Below, piece by piece: positions 28,738 to 36,484 of a stretch of DNA of 64,000 nucleotides. How positions within the stretch are numbered: the first letter of the stretch is position 1; the number at the start of each line of letters is the position of its first letter. Position numbers and translations under genes: made by a program. The notes below the pieces were generated by a model, which was not told the DNA's origin, made no database searches, and saw only the letters and a list, made by a program, of their open reading frames with translations. Origin of the DNA: Ectopseudomonas khazarica (GTDB lineage: Bacteria; Pseudomonadota; Gammaproteobacteria; Pseudomonadales; Pseudomonadaceae); assembly GCF_004521985.1 (NCBI RefSeq), contig NZ_SBHZ01000019.1, positions 34,614-98,613 on the forward strand. Reading direction: 5' to 3'.

Positions 28738-28983
28738 TCACCGCGTCCGAACGATGGGGCCCAGGGCGAGCCAGCGCGGCTCCTCCCGGTCGCTACGGGC
28801 CAAGTCCAGGAGGTCGTCGTCCTCCCAGGACAGGCCTGCTGTCAGGGCCAGCTCCATGGCTTCAGCCAGGCGTGTGTCGCGGCATTTCTTCTTGCCCAAG
28901 GCGCAGGCCAGGGTGGTCAGGCGATCGATGTGGTCAGGGCGCAGGTGCAGGTTCAACCGCACCAGCTTGGTGGTGGTGTTCAT
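28738..28983 (-). CDS. Small ribbon-helix-helix-like protein
   Basis: Protein of 81 residues. The N-terminus TKLVRLNLHLRPDHIDRL (residues 5-22) has the alternating strand plus helix pattern of ribbon-helix-helix DNA-binding proteins, and AEAMELAL follows as a second helix. AAGGAC precedes ATG 28983. It probably regulates, or works with, the ParB-like gene 7 bp downstream; it could also be an excision factor. The family assignment rests on pattern only. Confidence 0.6.
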   Translation of the reverse strand: MNTTTKLVRLNLHLRPDHIDRLTTLACALGKKKCRDTRLAEAMELALTAGLSWEDDDLLDLARSDREEPRWLALGPIVRTR

Positions 28984-29219
28984 TGGATCGAAGTCCTTGG
29001 TGATAGAGCGAACGCCAGCGCCCCGCCTGGAGTGGTCCGGGCAGGGTGTCGTGGTCGTCGCTGGATGGATTGAGTCGGGCTTGAGGCGCACCCCGCTGGA
29101 GCAGGTTGCGTCGTATTCGCCTAGGGGTGGCCGCAATTTACCCTGGCAAAGAAGTGCCAGGCTCGTCGGTTTGTCCTATGGGGGGCCCAAATAGCCCAAG
29201 GAGACGCTTGGAGGGGCGC

Positions 29220-29798
29220 TTACACCTCGACTGGATGCGCCTTGCAGGCCCGCTTCACGGTGGCTGTGGATACCTTCCAGTGGTCGGCGGTGTCCTGGAT
29301 GCTGGCGCCGTTCTCCTTCCGCCAGGCGGCGATGGCAACGTCGTCGTGCTGCTTGGGCTTGCCCAGCTTGCGACCGTCCTGCCTGGCCTTCTCAATGCCG
29401 GCCATCTGCCTGGCCTTGATGTTCTCCCGCTCCAGCTCGGCGACGCCCGCCAGGAGGGTGAGCATGAGCTTGCCGGTGGGCGTGGATAGGTCAAACCCCT
29501 CACGCAGGGACACGACGGTGACTCCCTTCTTCGCCAGCGCCTCGACTGTCTCCAGGACGTCGATGGTGTTCCGGCCCAGGCGGTCGATGGCCGCGACGAT
29601 GACGGTGTCGCCCTTCCTGGCAAAGGTGAACAGCGCCTTGAAGCCCTCGCGCTCCAGGGCCTTGGTGGTGCCGCTGGTGGCTTCGTCGGTGAACCATCCA
29701 TCTTCGCTGACGTTGTGGCGCTGGCCGATGGCATGGCGCTGGGCCTCGACTGACTGGCCGTCGCTACTGACTCGGGTATAGGCAAGGATGGCGGTCAT
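29220..29798 (-). CDS. Serine recombinase (resolvase/invertase family)
   Basis: Recombinase of 192 residues matching the small resolvase/invertase size. N-terminal catalytic motif YTRVSSDGQS (nucleophile Ser11), ATSGTTKALEREGF, IVAAIDRLGRN (about 68-78), LREGFDLSTPTGKLM and a C-terminal helix-turn-helix ending about residue 187. ATG 29798 gives the family N-terminus; further in-frame ATGs upstream run into palindromes. The 28984-29219 gap downstream of it contains no gene that I can support. Confidence 0.88.
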   Translation of the reverse strand: MTAILAYTRVSSDGQSVEAQRHAIGQRHNVSEDGWFTDEATSGTTKALEREGFKALFTFARKGDTVIVAAIDRLGRNTIDVLETVEALAKKGVTVVSLREGFDLSTPTGKLMLTLLAGVAELERENIKARQMAGIEKARQDGRKLGKPKQHDDVAIAAWRKENGASIQDTADHWKVSTATVKRACKAHPVEV

Positions 29799-29813
29799 GG
29801 TGTCGCGCTCCGG

Positions 29814-29952
29814 ATGGCTCATAAAGTAGGCGCACAACCTACTGTATGGCTCAATTAAAAGCAACACATTTGAGCCACCCTGCAAACCTCATTCTTCCGT
29901 GCCCTCGTGAGGCCGCCCAGCCTGGCTCATAAGGTGTACTTCATGAGCCAGG
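29814..29952. promoter_or_regulatory. Palindrome cluster upstream of resolvase, candidate res site
   Basis: Two inverted repeats lie immediately upstream of the resolvase gene: AGTAGG(cgcacaa)CCTACT at 29825-29843 flanked by two TGGCTCA copies, and a perfect 10-bp arm repeat CCTGGCTCAT/ATGAGCCAGG at 29921-29930 and 29943-29952 with a 12-bp spacer. TGGCTCA/TGAGCCA half sites recur between them. Resolvases normally bind such subsites next to their own gene. The rest of 29953-30079 holds only a G-rich tract and no gene. Confidence 0.55.
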
Positions 29953-30079
29953 CGCAAATGAGCGCAGCGCGGCCTGACGCTATGGTCGGTCCTGCGTGTG
30001 GTGTATTCGGAACTGAAGGCGATGCTGGCGTACCAGCGGCGAGGGGGCGGGGGGGGGAACTTGGCCGTGACCTACATTA

Positions 30080-30865
30080 CTAAAGGTCGCTCAGATTTTT
30101 CCCACTAAAAAGGTCCGCGACTAGCTGCTCCTTCGCCAGGAGCCGGATGCACCAGCCGTCTGGGCCATATCTCATGAGCTGCCCCAGTCTTCCGGCTCCG
30201 AAGTCCAGGAATGTGGGCTTGGTCGTCAAGTACCAGACTTCACGTGCCTTCATCCATAGGAAAAGGTGGTGCCCCTTGTAGAAAGCTGGATAGTAGGCCG
30301 ATAGTTCCTGGCGTCCGGAGTAGATCTCGTCCGTCTGCTCGCTACGTCGCTTGAACATTAGGCTATCGAAGCCGTTCCTGATGACCGGGTTGGTTCGCCA
30401 CAGGGGGTGTGGCCCCAAGAACGTGAGGTCCTGCACGAAGGGCGCTGACGGGTCGGGTAAGCAGTCGAATATGGTGATGTTCTGGAGGAACGGCCCCGCG
30501 TCCACAATCCAGACCATGTTGTCGTAAAAGGCTTCCCTGCTGCGCATCTCGTCGGGGGGCATTGGGGAGTGTTGCAGCTCCACCACCAGACCTGAAGGCA
30601 GCCGGACGTCGGCGATGTGCTTCTCACCGGTACTGTCGTGCTGCACTACTTCGTGGTAGTCCTCTGGAAACTGCTTTTTCCAGGCCCGGTGCCATTCTCC
30701 TTCGTTCTCCCACCAAGGGTCGCAACGGCGACGGCCTTTGTGCGCCCAGTGCCAGGTGAGCTGTTCTCCGCACTTTGCAATCATGGGCGCGCCACAGGCT
30801 TGGCAAGCGCCTTGTTGCCCCGAGCTTGGCAGGGCGCGTACGCCATTGACCAGTGCTATCTCCAT
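30080..30865 (-). CDS. CoiA-like predicted nuclease
   Basis: Protein of 261 residues similar in layout to the competence-protein CoiA family, which is predicted to have a PD-(D/E)XK nuclease fold. A zinc-finger-like C21-x2-C24 is followed by HWAH (39-42), an EWHRAWK helix (about 57-63), HIADV (Asp86), VVELQHS (Glu96 and Gln98) and a WIVDAG strand near 119-124. ATG 30865 follows GGAGG by eight bases, better than upstream in-frame ATGs. As island cargo it may act in DNA processing or anti-phage restriction; neither is shown. Confidence 0.72.
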   Translation of the reverse strand: MEIALVNGVRALPSSGQQGACQACGAPMIAKCGEQLTWHWAHKGRRRCDPWWENEGEWHRAWKKQFPEDYHEVVQHDSTGEKHIADVRLPSGLVVELQHSPMPPDEMRSREAFYDNMVWIVDAGPFLQNITIFDCLPDPSAPFVQDLTFLGPHPLWRTNPVIRNGFDSLMFKRRSEQTDEIYSGRQELSAYYPAFYKGHHLFLWMKAREVWYLTTKPTFLDFGAGRLGQLMRYGPDGWCIRLLAKEQLVADLFSGKNLSDL

Positions 30866-31041
30866 TGAAACCGCCTCCATATCGGTCAGGGGCCGGCAGT
30901 GCGGCTCTAGTCGAGGATGATAGTGCCATTGGCGTTCACATGCAGGGGGCTGGCTATGCATGCACGGGGCGCGTACACTTTCTGGCGGGATGCTCCTCTA
31001 GAGTGCCCGTAAATACTGGGGTTGGCGGCGGCGATATAGGC

Positions 31042-31077
31042 TCAAGAGTTCGAATCTCTTCTTTACCGCCACTTTCG
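31042..31077 (+). repeat. attR, direct repeat of tRNA-Ser 3' end
   Basis: Second copy of the 36-bp tRNA-Ser 3' segment, differing at one base (T at 31064). It marks the right boundary. The 30866-31041 stretch just inside holds a GCGTACAC motif and no gene. Confidence 0.92.
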
Positions 31078-31085
31078 CAATACCT

Positions 31086-31124
31086 AAAGCCCTGAAAACT
31101 GAGAAGTTTTCGGGGCTTTTTGCT
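31086..31124 (+). terminator. Terminator beyond attR, probably the original tRNA-Ser terminator
   Basis: AAAGCCC and GAAAACT pair with AGTTTTC and GGGCTTT, followed by TTTTGC. Its place directly after attR fits the terminator of the tRNA before integration. No gene is seen from here to 31325. Confidence 0.75.
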
Positions 31125-31325
31125 TTCTGCTCTCAGATTTTTTGCGTGATCCCGTCGCCAGGCCGCGCGCGGCTATCTTTTTTCGCGAATCCGCTTCCCT
31201 CTACCAGCCCGTGCCAGGTGCCATTGGCAATAGCCATGGTCACTATCGAGAGTACTGATTTCCGCTCGCCAGGGCATCGGCCTACTGTTGGCTCCAACAC
31301 AGATAGCGTTGAGTTGGAGGTCATC

Positions 31326-31532
31326 ATGCCCCGTATCGATGTGGTTTCCCTGGTTGGCAGCGCCGTACCTGCCGAGCTTCGTTCCGATGGTCTCATGGCG
31401 TGCTGGCTGTTGATGGTTGACGGTCAGCCCAAGGCCGGTCCCTTTGCGTCGCGAGACGCTGCGCTTGCCTGCCAGACCGTCTGGATGCTCAGCAACATTG
31501 CTCGCCCTGAGGGCGACTCGCTTCTGGCCTGA
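31326..31532 (+). CDS. Small conserved hypothetical protein
   Basis: Protein of 68 residues, MPRIDVVSLVG start, with no known domain. GGAGG lies six bases upstream of ATG 31326, which decides the start; the frame is open upstream but lacks a ribosome site there. It is probably cytoplasmic, with three cysteine-free hydrophobic patches. It lies just outside the island and 104 bp before earP. Confidence 0.6.
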   Translation: MPRIDVVSLVGSAVPAELRSDGLMACWLLMVDGQPKAGPFASRDAALACQTVWMLSNIARPEGDSLLA

Positions 31533-31636
31533 CACCGCTTTACCCCGCGCTCGCTCCAGCGCCCCCTTGGCCCGCCTCTGGCGGGCATTTTCTTGTTCGG
31601 CAGGTACAATGGCGAACATTTTTCGAGGGGCGCGGC

Positions 31637-32779
31637 GTGGCCAGGTGGGACATTTTCTGCAGCGTGGTGGATAACTACGGTGACATCGGTGTGACCTGGC
31701 GGCTGGCCCGGCAACTGGTGGCCGAGCAGGGGCATGCCGTGCGCCTGTGGGTCGACGAGTTGCCTGCCTTCGTGCGCTTGTGTCCAGGCGCTAGCGCCAG
31801 TGCCGACTGTCAGTACCATGCAGGCGTCGAGGTGCGGCGCTGGTCGCAACCTTTTCCCTCTGTGGAGCCGGCGGATGTGGTGATCGAGGCATTCGCCTGC
31901 CAGTTGCCAACGACTTATATAGCGGCCATGAGTGGCGACGCCGTGAAGCGACTCTGGTTGAACCTGGAGTACCTCAGTGCCGAGGACTGGGTTGTCGGTT
32001 GTCATGCCTTGCCGTCGCCGCAGGCGGGTGGGCTGCAGAAGTTCTTCTTCTTCCCGGGATTCACGCAGGGCACCGGCGGGCTGCTGCGTGAGACGGATCT
32101 GTTGGCCCGTAGGCGGGCGTTTCAGGCCGATCCAATGGCTCAGCAGGTATTTCTAGAGGGCCTTGGCGTAGTGTGTGATCCAGACGCTCGGCTGGTTTCC
32201 CTGTTCGCCTATGAAAATGCCGGGCTGGCCAACTGGCTCGACGCCATGGCGGGCGACTCACGCGCGACCCAGTTGCTGGTACCACAGGGCAAGGTGCTCG
32301 TGGATCTGCAGCATTGGCTCGGTGAAACGGAGTTGATACCAGGCGACCAGCGCCGCTGCGGTCGCCTGCATGTGCAGGTACTGCCTTTCGTGGCGCAGGA
32401 CGATTACGATCGTCTGTTGTGGTGCTGCGACTTCAATGCCGTGCGCGGCGAGGACTCGTTCGTGCGTGCGCAGTGGGCCGGTCGGCCTCTGCTCTGGCAT
32501 ATCTACCTGCAAGAGGAAGGCGCGCACTGGGACAAGCTGGAGGCTTTCCTGGCGCTGTACTGCGTCGATCTGAGCCCTCGGGCCGCGGCTGCGCAAGCCG
32601 AACTCTGGCGGGCATGGAATGCTGGGCGGGGGGTGAATGACGCCTGGTCGGAGGCGCTCGAGTGCTGGCCGGAGCTGTCGGAGCATGCCGAGCGCTGGTG
32701 CGCCCGACAGGCTGCTCAAGCGGATCTTGCCACGGCGCTGGAACAGTTTTACCGAAATTGGCTATCATACGCGGCCTAG
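31637..32779 (+). CDS. earP: EF-P arginine rhamnosyltransferase EarP
   Basis: GT-B glycosyltransferase of 380 residues that adds rhamnose from dTDP-rhamnose to Arg32 of elongation factor P. The N-terminus WDIFCSVVDNYGDIGVTWRLA carries the two Asp residues (12 and 16) of the active site, and RGEDSFVRAQWAGRPLLWHIY-type sequence near 270-290 supplies the conserved Glu and the sugar-nucleotide contacts. The start is GTG 31637 after GAGGGG. efp lies 34 bp downstream, the usual pairing. Confidence 0.96.
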   Translation: MARWDIFCSVVDNYGDIGVTWRLARQLVAEQGHAVRLWVDELPAFVRLCPGASASADCQYHAGVEVRRWSQPFPSVEPADVVIEAFACQLPTTYIAAMSGDAVKRLWLNLEYLSAEDWVVGCHALPSPQAGGLQKFFFFPGFTQGTGGLLRETDLLARRRAFQADPMAQQVFLEGLGVVCDPDARLVSLFAYENAGLANWLDAMAGDSRATQLLVPQGKVLVDLQHWLGETELIPGDQRRCGRLHVQVLPFVAQDDYDRLLWCCDFNAVRGEDSFVRAQWAGRPLLWHIYLQEEGAHWDKLEAFLALYCVDLSPRAAAAQAELWRAWNAGRGVNDAWSEALECWPELSEHAERWCARQAAQADLATALEQFYRNWLSYAA

Positions 32780-32813
32780 ATTTCTGTACCTCCCGCATAT
32801 TTCGGATATCCGC

Positions 32814-33389
32814 ATGAAAACTGCACAAGAAATGAGAGTCAACAGCGTGGCCCTGATCGATGGCCAGCCGTGGCTGATCCAGAAGGCCGAGTTCACCAAG
32901 TCCGGCCGTAACAGCGCCATCGTCAAGATGAAGCTGAAGAATCTGCTCAACGGCTCCAAGACCGAGACCGTCTACAAAGCCGACGACAAGATGGAGCCGG
33001 TGATTCTCGAGCGCAAGGAAGTGAACCTGTCCTACATCAGCGGTGAGGACTACGTGTTCATGGATCCGGAGTACAACTCCTACGAACTGCGTGCCGAAGA
33101 CCTGGAAAGCGTTCTGCCGTTCATCGAAGAAGGCATGAACGATGTCTGCGAAGCCGTGTTCTTCGAAGGCAAGGTGATCTCCGTCGACCTGCCGACCACC
33201 ATCGTGCGTCAGGTTGTCTACACCGAGAACGCCGCCCGTGGCGACACCTCCGGCAAGGTGATGAAGCCTGCCAAGCTGCGTAACGGTACCGAGATCAAGG
33301 TTGCCGAGTTCGTCGATATCGACGACTGGATCGAGATCGATACCCGTGACGGTTCCTACAAGGGCCGCACCCAGGCGCCGCAAGCCTGA
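32814..33389 (+). CDS. efp: Elongation factor P
   Basis: Translation factor of 191 residues that relieves ribosome stalling at polyproline motifs. It shows the three-domain EF-P layout and has Arg32 in KSGRNSA at the modification loop, matching the rhamnosylated class served by the adjacent EarP (not the lysylated EpmABC class). ATG 32814 yields the canonical N-terminus. A terminator lies 16 bp after the stop. Confidence 0.97.
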   Translation: MKTAQEMRVNSVALIDGQPWLIQKAEFTKSGRNSAIVKMKLKNLLNGSKTETVYKADDKMEPVILERKEVNLSYISGEDYVFMDPEYNSYELRAEDLESVLPFIEEGMNDVCEAVFFEGKVISVDLPTTIVRQVVYTENAARGDTSGKVMKPAKLRNGTEIKVAEFVDIDDWIEIDTRDGSYKGRTQAPQA

Positions 33390-33405
33390 GCTTGAGCGTC
33401 ACCAG

Positions 33406-33434
33406 AAAACCCGGCCTTCGCGCCGGGTTTTTTT
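33406..33434 (+). terminator. Terminator of efp
   Basis: AAACCCGGC, a short loop and GCCGGGTTT, followed by T residues, 16 bp after the efp stop. Confidence 0.88.
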
Positions 33435-33461
33435 ATGGTTTGCGTTCGCCTGAGCAACAGG

Positions 33462-34424
33462 TCATTGCTGCGGCGCTGCCAGGCTGGCCTGCAGGGCCTG
33501 ATCCCAGGGGGGCGGAAAGCCGAAGCGCTGCTTGAGGAAGCTCAGCAGCAGACGTGTGCGTGGGCTGGCCTCGCGCTCCAGGCGCAGGGCGTAGATGCTG
33601 ACCGGCTCCACCGCAGGCAAGCCGTTCTCGCAGAACAGGGGAATCAGTTCGCCACGCTGCAGGTGCTCGCTGCTCATCCAGGTCGGCAGGTGCGCCACCC
33701 CTAGGCCGGCGAGGGCGCTGAACAGCAGGGTCTCGGCATTGTTGCTGGTCTGCCGCAGGCGCTTGGGCTTGCATTGCTGCAGCTTGCCGTCGACCTCGAA
33801 GCGCCATGCATAGGGCGGTGCCAGGCTGTCCCAGTCGAGGCCGTCGTGCTGCTCCAGTTCCAGCGGGCTGCGTGGGATTCCGCGGCGGCGCAGGTAGTCC
33901 GGACTGGCGCAGACGATACGTGTCATCGAAGCCAGTGGCGTGGCTACCAGGCGGCTGTCGGGCAGTGGTCCGATGCGCACCACGATATCCACTTCACCCA
34001 GGTGCTCGCCCTGCAGGTCGATGAAGCTGTCGATCAGGCGCAGCTGTACGTCCAGTCCGGGATTGGCGCGCAGGAAGTCGGCGATCGCAGGCGCCAGGTG
34101 GCGCCGGCCAAAGGGAGAGGGCGCGTCGATGCGAATCAGCCCTTCCGGGGCGCTGCTCAGTGATACCGCCTCGGCGCGGGCCAGGTGCAGCTCGGCGAGG
34201 ATGCGCCTGGCCCGTTCGGCGAACGCCAGGCCGGCCGGGGTGACGCGCACCGCGTGGGTACTGCGGCTGAACAGGCCGCTGCCCAGGGCGCGTTCCAGGG
34301 CATCGATTCGCCGGGCTACCGCCGAGGGGGTCAGCGGGTGGCGTCTGGCCGCAGCGGAGAAACTGCCGGTTTCCAGGACGTCGAGAAAGAGCTCCAGCTG
34401 GTCGGTCAGGGCATCGGGATTCAT
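33462..34424 (-). CDS. LysR-family transcriptional regulator
   Basis: Regulator of 320 residues. N-terminal winged helix-turn-helix at about 10-65 (SFSAAARRHPLTPSAVARRID) and a C-terminal effector-binding domain from about residue 90, with GLGVAHLPTWM near 245. ATG 34424 is the conventional LysR start. It is divergent from the TSUP transporter gene, 101 bp apart, so it likely controls that gene. The inducer is unknown. Confidence 0.9.
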   Translation of the reverse strand: MNPDALTDQLELFLDVLETGSFSAAARRHPLTPSAVARRIDALERALGSGLFSRSTHAVRVTPAGLAFAERARRILAELHLARAEAVSLSSAPEGLIRIDAPSPFGRRHLAPAIADFLRANPGLDVQLRLIDSFIDLQGEHLGEVDIVVRIGPLPDSRLVATPLASMTRIVCASPDYLRRRGIPRSPLELEQHDGLDWDSLAPPYAWRFEVDGKLQQCKPKRLRQTSNNAETLLFSALAGLGVAHLPTWMSSEHLQRGELIPLFCENGLPAVEPVSIYALRLEREASPRTRLLLSFLKQRFGFPPPWDQALQASLAAPQQ

Positions 34425-34525
34425 GTGGCGCTCTGCTTGTGCGTAAATGGCAAAGCCATTTTGCATTCTTGTGCGTTTCCATACTAGCTGCGCCTCTCTA
34501 AGATGCGCCCTGGCATGGAGGTGTC

Positions 34526-35290
34526 ATGAGCCTGATCGATCTGTTATTGAATCTTGTCCTGGGCGCTGCTCTGGGAACCGTGGGTGGGCTGTTCGGTATC
34601 GGCGGCGGCCTGATCGCCATTCCGGTGCTGGGCGTGCTGTTCGGTCTGGATCAGCAACTGGCTCAGGGCACGGCCCTGGTCATGGTGGTGCCCAACGTGA
34701 TGCTGGCGATCTGGCGCTACAACCAGCGCAACCGCATCGATTTGCGTCACGCCTTGCTGCTCGGCATTACCAGCCTGGTGTGCGCCTGGCTCGCTTCGTT
34801 GTACGCCGTGGAGCTGGATTCGCGCACCATGCGCTGGGCCTTCATCGGTTTCCTGCTCGCCCTGGCCGCCTACAACCTGGTACGCATGATGATGGCGCAG
34901 GCGCCGAGCAGCAGCGAGCTACGTCATCCCTGGGGCTGGTTCGGGGTGCTCGGCGGTGTGTCCGGTGCCATGGGCGGTCTGTTCGGCGTGGGCGGCGCAG
35001 TAGTCGCCACGCCGGTCTTGACCAGTGTGTTCGGCACCACGCAGGTGGTGGCGCAGGGGCTGTCCCTGTCCCTGGCGCTGCCCAGTACCGGGGTCACGCT
35101 GCTGACGTACGCGCTGCATGAGCACGTCAACTGGTGGATGGGTGTCCCCCTGGCGGTTGGCGGTCTGCTCAGCATCAGTTGGGGCGTGCGTCTGGCCCAC
35201 TCGCTGCCGGAGCGTCTGCTGCGCAGCCTGTTCTGCGTGTTCCTGCTGATCTGCGCACTGATGCTGGGCCTCGAAGCCAGCGGGCTATAG
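34526..35290 (+). CDS. TSUP-family (TauE/SafE) anion exporter
   Basis: Inner-membrane protein of 254 residues with about eight helices and two related halves, each with a glycine-rich loop (GGLFGIGGGLIAIP about 21-34; GGLFGVGGAVVATP about 151-164). Family members export sulfite, sulfoacetate or related organosulfur anions. GGAGG precedes the ATG. Its 3' end overlaps the convergent LysR gene by six bases, and a second LysR gene is divergent. Confidence 0.88.
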   Translation: MSLIDLLLNLVLGAALGTVGGLFGIGGGLIAIPVLGVLFGLDQQLAQGTALVMVVPNVMLAIWRYNQRNRIDLRHALLLGITSLVCAWLASLYAVELDSRTMRWAFIGFLLALAAYNLVRMMMAQAPSSSELRHPWGWFGVLGGVSGAMGGLFGVGGAVVATPVLTSVFGTTQVVAQGLSLSLALPSTGVTLLTYALHEHVNWWMGVPLAVGGLLSISWGVRLAHSLPERLLRSLFCVFLLICALMLGLEASGL

Positions 35291-36139
35291 GCGAAACCCC
35301 TCGACGATGTGGTCGGCCAGGCACTCGGTGACGGGGGACTGGCTGCTCTCGTTGCGCAGCAGCACGATGCTGGTCAGCGGCAGCAGTGGCAGGCCCTCGG
35401 CTTCACCGAGGATGCGCAGGTCCGGGGTGATCAGGCTCTGCAGCTGTGCGGTGACGGCCAGGCCCGCGCGCACGACGGCGAACAGCGCCGACAGGCTGGG
35501 GCTGGTGTAGGCGATGCGGTAGGGACGCGCCATGGCATCGAGCGCGTTGCAGGCCCACTCCCGGCAGAAGCAGTCGGCATTGAACATCGCCAGAGGCATG
35601 GGATTCTGCTCGTGCGGGCAGAAGCCCTGAGCGACGGCCCAGGCAAAGCGCTCCTGGCGCAGCAGTTGGCCTATTTCCTTGCCCGGCTGACGGGTGACGA
35701 TGGTCAGGTCGAGGTCCTGGCGCAGCAGCAGCTGACCCGAGGGTTCACAGTGAACCTCGACCTGCACCAGCGGATAGGCCTGGGCGAAGCGCGAAAGAAT
35801 CTCCGGTAGAAAACGCATGACGTAGTCATCCGGCGTACCGATACGCACGGAGCCGACCATGTGGGGCTCACGCAAGGTATTGAGAACTTCACCGTGCAGC
35901 TTCAGGATACGGCGCGCATAGCCGAGCAACACCTGGCCCTCGGGGGTCAGGCGGACCTGGCGGCCATCGCGCTCGAACAGCGCGCGCTGCACCACGTCTT
36001 CCTCCAGCCGCTTCATCTGCATGCTCACTGCCGATTGCGTGCGATTGACCGTCTCGGCGGCGCGTGTGAAGCCGCCGGTGTCGGCAATGGCGACGAAACT
36101 GCGCAGCAATTCGGTATCGATACTGGGGTGGAAGGCCAT
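35285..36139 (-). CDS. LysR-family transcriptional regulator
   Basis: Regulator of 284 residues with helix-turn-helix DTGGFTRAAETVNRTQSAVS at about 20-39 and an effector domain from about 90. It resembles the PA2877/GcvA-style short LysR class but I cannot name a target. It is divergent from the DUF1127 gene (97 bp) and overlaps the TSUP gene end by six bases. Confidence 0.9.
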   Translation of the reverse strand: MAFHPSIDTELLRSFVAIADTGGFTRAAETVNRTQSAVSMQMKRLEEDVVQRALFERDGRQVRLTPEGQVLLGYARRILKLHGEVLNTLREPHMVGSVRIGTPDDYVMRFLPEILSRFAQAYPLVQVEVHCEPSGQLLLRQDLDLTIVTRQPGKEIGQLLRQERFAWAVAQGFCPHEQNPMPLAMFNADCFCREWACNALDAMARPYRIAYTSPSLSALFAVVRAGLAVTAQLQSLITPDLRILGEAEGLPLLPLTSIVLLRNESSQSPVTECLADHIVEGFRL

Positions 36140-36236
36140 TCATCAATCCTCGAGATGGATTCCATAAGAAACATTCGTTGGATTGATCTTAATCCTGGCT
36201 CGACACTGATGCCAACCCCACAGGGAGGGCATCGAG

Positions 36237-36461
36237 ATGAAAGGTCAAAAAGGTTATGCGTTGGCTCAGGCTATCCACTTCGAACGTCTGCCATCGCTGG
36301 CAGAAATGTGGCGTGTACTGCGGCGCTGGCGTCAACTGGCTCGAGAGCGTCAGCAACTGGCGCGTCTGGATGGAGCGGCGCTGAAGGACCTCGGTCTATC
36401 CCGGGCCGATGCGTTGCAGGAGGCCGAGCGGCCGTTCTGGGATGACCCGCTGAGAAAGTGA
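36237..36461 (+). CDS. DUF1127 (YjiS-like) small protein
   Basis: Protein of 74 residues with the DUF1127 signature RRWRQLARERQQLARLDGAAL and DLGLSRADA (residues 29-61). This small Arg-rich family includes RNA-binding regulators of growth and phosphate/carbon metabolism. GGGAGGG precedes the ATG. It is divergent from a LysR gene that may regulate it and is 23 bp upstream of the EamA transporter. Confidence 0.85.
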   Translation: MKGQKGYALAQAIHFERLPSLAEMWRVLRRWRQLARERQQLARLDGAALKDLGLSRADALQEAERPFWDDPLRK

Positions 36462-36484
36462 GTCGTGATCATTGGAGTGACTGA

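Larger units (their letters stand above)
25187..31077. mobile_element. Integrative island in tRNA-Ser(GGA)
   Basis: About 5.9 kb bounded by 36-bp direct repeats of the tRNA 3' end, with a tyrosine integrase gene immediately inside the left repeat. Cargo: RHIM-motif protein, ParB-like protein, ribbon-helix-helix-like protein, serine resolvase and CoiA-like nuclease. No structural phage or conjugation genes are present. It may be a small genomic island or a satellite-like element; because it carries two recombinases it may be composite. Confidence 0.9.

Noticed and set aside
30045..30060. G-rich tract (GGGGGCGGGGGGGGG) in the island as a G-quadruplex
   Set aside because: Only a homopolymer-like run with no spaced G-tracts on either side; it could also be a sequencing weak spot.
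31133..31396. Minus-strand frame just outside the island
   Set aside because: No ribosome site, no similarity, and it overlaps the plus-strand small gene with a good ribosome site.
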